Source of the DNA: Candidatus Omnitrophota bacterium
GTDB taxonomy: Bacteria; Omnitrophota; Gorgyraeia; Gygaellales; Profunditerraquicolaceae
Assembly (NCBI GenBank): GCA_018814745.1
Contig: JAHIZC010000017.1
Span: 1 to 8,276 of the forward strand
Length of the DNA: 8,276 nt
Reading direction: 5' to 3'
The notes under the pieces were generated by a model that worked only from the letters and a program-made list of their open reading frames with translations, was not told where the DNA came from and ran no database searches. A program made the translations under genes and the position numbers. This document shows positions 5,172-8,276 of this stretch, piece after piece. How positions within the stretch are numbered: the stretch's first letter is position 1; every line of letters starts with the position of its first letter.

Positions 5172-5405
5172 GCGGGATTTTTTTCGGTCAGCTGTCTTGG
5201 GATGGATGATTCTTTTTTTTGCTGCTTTATCAAACCGGGAGAATACTTCTTTTAAGAGTGTTTGAGCTTCTTTTATGCTGTTTGCGGAGACTAAAGCCTG
5301 AAATTTTTTTAATGTTTTCTTTAGTTCTTTTTTTACTCTTAAATTGCGCAGGTGCTTTTTTTTATCCGCGCGTTTTCTTTTTATTGAAGACTTGCGTCTT
5401 GGCAT
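5142..5405 (-). CDS. rpsT: 30S ribosomal protein S20
   Basis: The 87-residue, very basic protein has the S20 pattern: MPRRKSSIKRKRADKKKHLRN at the N-terminus, a long helical middle (LKKFQALVSANSIKEAQTLLKEVFSRFDKAAKK), then the conserved IHPKTADRKKSRLAKRL at the C-terminus (GxIHxNxAxRKKSRL in most species). S20 binds the 5' domain of 16S rRNA early in 30S assembly. The length matches the family. The gene stands alone on the minus strand with its own promoter. A GGGGG-type ribosome binding site (5415-5421) lies about 9 nt before ATG. Its 3' end overlaps convergent holA by 30 bp and its terminator appears to lie within holA. In E. coli S20 controls its own translation; nothing here proves or excludes that. 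Confidence 0.97.
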   Translation of the reverse strand: MPRRKSSIKRKRADKKKHLRNLRVKKELKKTLKKFQALVSANSIKEAQTLLKEVFSRFDKAAKKRIIHPKTADRKKSRLAKRLIKKT

Positions 5406-5431
5406 AGTATGCTGCCCCCTTTAGTTCGTAT

Positions 5432-5461
5432 ATTATTATCATAATAAACGAGTTATGTCAA
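5432..5461 (-). promoter_or_regulatory. promoter of rpsT
   Basis: On the minus strand a perfect TTGACA (plus-strand TGTCAA, 5456-5461) is followed after 17 bp by TAATAA (5433-5438), or after 18 bp by AATAAT (5432-5437). This predicts a start near 5425 and a short leader containing the AAAGGGGG ribosome binding site. The -35 box covers the second and third bases of the murJ ATG. The -10 region lies in a 15-bp palindrome, TTATTAT-C-ATAATAA (5433-5447), which may be an operator or only AT-rich melting DNA. Confidence 0.6.
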
Positions 5462-7041
5462 CAGGCAAATCCGAACAATTTAATCCCCGCGAAAGTATCG
5501 CTAAATCAGCAGGTATAATCAGCCTGGCTACGCTGGCTTCACGCCTCCTGGGTTTCATTCGGGATGTGGTTATCGCGCGGATCTTCGGCGTATATTTATA
5601 TGCCCAGGCGTTTGTTATTGCCTTCCGGATACCCAATTTATTCCGGGATCTTGTCGGTGAAGGCGCCTCTAACGCCGCATTTGTGCCGGTGTTTAGTGAA
5701 TACAACGCTAAACATAGCAAAGAGGAGTTTTGGGAACTGGCAAATATTGTACTTAATATTCTGCTGGTAATCCTTATGTCGATTGTGTTGTTGGGTATAA
5801 TATTTTCTCCGCTGATAGTACGCATGATCGCTCCGGGTTTCATTGTTTCCCCTGAAAAATTAGCGGTTACAGTTCAATTAAACCGCATAATCTTTCCTTA
5901 CGTTTTATTGATCAGCCTGGCAGCTTATTCTATGGGTATACTTAATTCTCTGAAGCATTTTGCTATTCCTGCCTTCGGCCCCTGCCTTTTAAATATCTCT
6001 CTAATCGTTTTTGTCCTGCTCTTTGGCGAAGGCATAAAAGGTTTGGCTCTGGGTGTTCTTATAGGAGGAGTGTTACAGTTGGCAATTCAGATACCTCTTC
6101 TCTATAAGAAAGGGTTTAGATTCAGATTCCTTATAAAATTCTCTCACCCTGCAGTAAAAAGTATAGGTAGGTTGATGGTTCCGCGTATTTTTTCCTCCTC
6201 GATATACCACTTAAATAATTTCGTGGATTCTATCTTTGGTTCTTTAGTTTGGATCGTAGGTGAAGGAGGAGTCGCGATTCTGTATTTTGCTTACAGATTG
6301 ATTCAATTTCCGCTGGGGGTATTTAGCAATGCCTTAGCGCAGGCAATATTGCCTACTTTATCTACACAAGCACTTGAAGATGACCGGGATAACTTTCAAA
6401 AGACGCTCTCTTGGGGTTTAGGCATAGTGTTTTTTGCTATGCTTCCTGCTTCTGTCGGGTTGTTCGTTTTAGCCCGGCCGATAATATCCACCCTCTTTGG
6501 CGGAGGGAGATTTGATCTTAGCTCAGTTAATCTTACCGCTAGCGCTTTATCGTTCTATAGTATCGGCTTATCTGCATATGGGGCAACCAGGATACTGCAA
6601 AATGGATTCTTTGCGATTAAAGATACGAAGACCCCTGCAAAAGTAGCTTCACTTGCGTTGATAGTCAACATTGTCCTAAACGCTATACTTATGTTCCCGC
6701 TCAAAATTTCCGGCTTAGCCTTAGCTACTTCTATAAGCGGCATAAATACCTTTATTATCTTATTTGTAATTTTTAAGAGAAAGACCGGGGCTCTGTATAC
6801 AAGAGATATTCTTGTTTCCTTTATGCGTATTCTTATCGCCAGCCTTTGTATGGGGGTGGTGTGTTATTTTCTCTCGCAGAGATATATAATTTTTGAAGGC
6901 AGTATTCTCGCTCGGTTTTTCAGGTTGGGCAGTGTAATTATACTAGGCTTGGTATCTTATATAGGTTTTTGTTTCATCTTTAGAGTAAAAGAGTTAAGAC
7001 AATTGCGGGATTGGCTTATTAAAAAGACGTCCCTGTTATGA
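5455..7041 (+). CDS. murJ: lipid II flippase MurJ (MviN)
   Basis: The 528-residue, highly hydrophobic protein has the length and about 14 membrane segments of MurJ, the MOP-superfamily flippase that moves lipid II across the inner membrane for peptidoglycan synthesis. The N-terminal signature SRLLGFIRDVVIARIFG (29-45) gives Arg30 and Arg36, equivalent to E. coli Arg18 and Arg24; IPNLFRDLVGEGA (59-71) gives Arg64 for Arg52. YRLIQFPLGVF with Arg281 matches the cavity Arg270 region. One oddity: E. coli Asp39 (TDAF) aligns with Gln51 here (AQAF). ATG 5455 has no clear Shine-Dalgarno sequence and no convincing promoter was seen in the 49 bp before it, but no better in-frame start exists near the conserved N-terminus. 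The gene is divergent from rpsT and overlaps uvrC by ATGA (7038-7041). O-antigen flippases are the main alternative; the motifs favour MurJ. Confidence 0.93.
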   Translation: MSTGKSEQFNPRESIAKSAGIISLATLASRLLGFIRDVVIARIFGVYLYAQAFVIAFRIPNLFRDLVGEGASNAAFVPVFSEYNAKHSKEEFWELANIVLNILLVILMSIVLLGIIFSPLIVRMIAPGFIVSPEKLAVTVQLNRIIFPYVLLISLAAYSMGILNSLKHFAIPAFGPCLLNISLIVFVLLFGEGIKGLALGVLIGGVLQLAIQIPLLYKKGFRFRFLIKFSHPAVKSIGRLMVPRIFSSSIYHLNNFVDSIFGSLVWIVGEGGVAILYFAYRLIQFPLGVFSNALAQAILPTLSTQALEDDRDNFQKTLSWGLGIVFFAMLPASVGLFVLARPIISTLFGGGRFDLSSVNLTASALSFYSIGLSAYGATRILQNGFFAIKDTKTPAKVASLALIVNIVLNAILMFPLKISGLALATSISGINTFIILFVIFKRKTGALYTRDILVSFMRILIASLCMGVVCYFLSQRYIIFEGSILARFFRLGSVIILGLVSYIGFCFIFRVKELRQLRDWLIKKTSLL

Positions 7042-8261
7042 GGAAGAAGATTGCGGATGCTCCGGATGCGCCCGGTGTTTATTTAATGAAGGACGCAGAG
7101 GGCAAAGTTATCTATATTGGTAAAGCTAAATCTTTAAAGAAGCGGCTGCTCACTTATCTTAGCCGTGACCTCTCCAGTAAGACCGTTGCATTGATGTCCT
7201 GCGTTTGGGATGTTGAATACAGGACTTCTCGAACTGAAAGCCTAGCACTTCTACTTGAAGCAAGCCTGATCCATCAGTATAAACCAAAGTATAATATTTC
7301 TCTTAGAGATGACAAGAGCTTTCCGCTGGTTAAGATAACCCGCGAGGAATTCCCCAGGATCTATATAACCCGAAAGAAAGAACCGGACAAAGCGTTTTAT
7401 CTGGGGCCTTATACAAATCCCAGGTTACTCAGAGAAGCCTTGAAAATCATCCGCCGCAGTTTCCCTTACCGGAGTTGCAAGAAGCTTCCCAAAAAGGCGT
7501 GTATCTATTTTCGGCTTGGCCTTTCTCCTGCGCCATGTATCAATAAGGTCAGCAGAAAAGAATATGCCAGGACGATTAAAAATATCACTCTCGCCTTAAA
7601 AGGCAAGACAGACCTTTTGATTGAGAGGTTATTTAAGCGGATGTATCTAAAATCAAAAGAGTTAAAATTTGAAGAAGCCGCGAAGATCAGAGATCAGATT
7701 AATGCCTTAAGCGTAATCGGCCAGAACAAGGTTGGCTTTAGCACTCATGATGAGTTAGAGGATCTAAAAAACCTGCTGCGTTTATCCTGCCTGCCTGAAA
7801 GGATCGAGGCCTTTGATATATCTAATATCAGCGGTAGAGAAGCCACGGGTTCGATGGCCAGTTTTTATCGAGGCAATGCGGATAAGAATAATTACCGGCG
7901 TTTCCGGATTAAAACCGTCGATACCATCGACGACTATAAGATGCTTAGAGAAGTGCTGCAGAGAAGATATTCCCGGATGGTTAGAGAAAAATCAGCCCTG
8001 CCGGATCTGATTCTTATTGACGGCGGGAAATCTCATCTTTCGACAGCTCATCGAGAGCTGGAAAAGTTAGGCTTGAAGTTACCGTTAGTCAGCATTGCCA
8101 AGGAGAAGGAAAATATTTATACTCAAAGAAAAATTAAGCCAATCAGGCTGGATTCGGATACGCCGGCATTGAATCTGATCCGCCGCATCCGCGATGAGGC
8201 GCATAGATTCGCGATTTCTTACCACCATATATTACGCAAAAGAAAGATACTAGGGAGATGA
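7038..8261 (+). CDS. uvrC: excinuclease subunit UvrC, short form without C-terminal helix-hairpin-helix domain
   Basis: UvrC makes both cuts beside a DNA lesion in nucleotide excision repair. The GIY-YIG nuclease domain is at the N-terminus (GVY 13-15, YIG 26-28, LLEASLIHQYKPKYN at 72-86). The UvrB-binding UVR motif is near 201-223 (RMYLKSKELKFEEAAKIRD), and the RNase H-like nuclease is present with Asp260 (AFDISNISG), Asp328 (LILIDGGK) and His389 (RDEAHRFAISYHH), the three positions expected to bind metal. At 407 residues it is far below the usual 600. The stretch between the UVR motif and AFDIS is cut to about 30 residues, and the frame ends soon after the DEAHRF motif, so the tandem helix-hairpin-helix domain is missing. 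The cysteine region has C147, C155 and C167, but Ser163 where GxC is common. ATGA overlap with murJ fixes the start. A truncated but active enzyme seems likely. Confidence 0.88.
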   Translation: MRKKIADAPDAPGVYLMKDAEGKVIYIGKAKSLKKRLLTYLSRDLSSKTVALMSCVWDVEYRTSRTESLALLLEASLIHQYKPKYNISLRDDKSFPLVKITREEFPRIYITRKKEPDKAFYLGPYTNPRLLREALKIIRRSFPYRSCKKLPKKACIYFRLGLSPAPCINKVSRKEYARTIKNITLALKGKTDLLIERLFKRMYLKSKELKFEEAAKIRDQINALSVIGQNKVGFSTHDELEDLKNLLRLSCLPERIEAFDISNISGREATGSMASFYRGNADKNNYRRFRIKTVDTIDDYKMLREVLQRRYSRMVREKSALPDLILIDGGKSHLSTAHRELEKLGLKLPLVSIAKEKENIYTQRKIKPIRLDSDTPALNLIRRIRDEAHRFAISYHHILRKRKILGR

Positions 8262-8276
8262 ACTCTTTTAGCAAAA
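8258..8276 (+). CDS. probable start of the next gene, cut by the window edge
   Basis: ATG 8258 overlaps the uvrC stop as ATGA, the same coupling seen at murJ-uvrC, and AGGGAG (8252-8257) directly upstream could serve as a rather close ribosome binding site. Only MNSFSK can be read before the window ends, so the product cannot be named and the start itself is tentative. Confidence 0.4.

Noticed and set aside
5439..5843. 134-codon minus-strand open frame over the murJ start
   Set aside because: It runs antisense to the conserved MurJ N-terminus and has no family features.

Overview
The window looks like chromosome from a Gram-negative (diderm), uncultivated-type bacterium, most likely Candidatus Omnitrophota (formerly OP3) or a close relative. 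Outer-membrane biogenesis genes (bamD, lptE) show a diderm envelope. The short forms of ComEC, DNA polymerase III delta and UvrC, and the sequence style of BamD and LptE, resemble proteins I associate with that phylum. This placement is from memory of the families, not from a search. The standard genetic code fits: TAA, TAG and TGA all end recognisable genes.

Left part (1-1113), accessory. A four-helix-bundle 'S23/IVS' family gene is entered a few codons after its start. It is broken by a TAA exactly where the family's conserved DQLRR motif has Gln. Next is a BrnT/BrnA-type toxin-antitoxin pair with a strong promoter (TAGACA, 17 bp, TATAAT). Two short palindromes overlap its -35 and -10 boxes, as expected for autoregulation by a ribbon-helix-helix antitoxin. 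A 128-bp gap follows, holding a short GC-rich patch of unknown origin.

Middle (1114-5171), plus strand. comEA and comEC overlap by ATGA and would form a DNA-uptake pair; this ComEC lacks the usual C-terminal metallo-beta-lactamase domain. A 184-bp gap then carries a nested palindrome, two 23-bp tandem repeats and a 9-bp direct repeat on either side. The bamD promoter sits at its right edge and predicts an almost leaderless mRNA. bamD, lptE and holA follow as one operon: outer-membrane protein assembly, LPS assembly, and the clamp-loader delta subunit in a shortened form.

Right part (5142-8276). rpsT (ribosomal protein S20) lies on the minus strand and overlaps the 3' end of holA by 30 bp. 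Its likely intrinsic terminator lies inside the holA coding sequence, and its -35 box overlaps the start codon of divergent murJ. murJ (lipid II flippase) and a 407-residue UvrC overlap by ATGA, and a further gene probably starts at 8258 in the same way. Most genes here are housekeeping. I found no convincing new multi-gene system; the interest is in the broken IVS gene, the repeat-laden bamD promoter, the embedded rpsT terminator and several reduced or altered core proteins.
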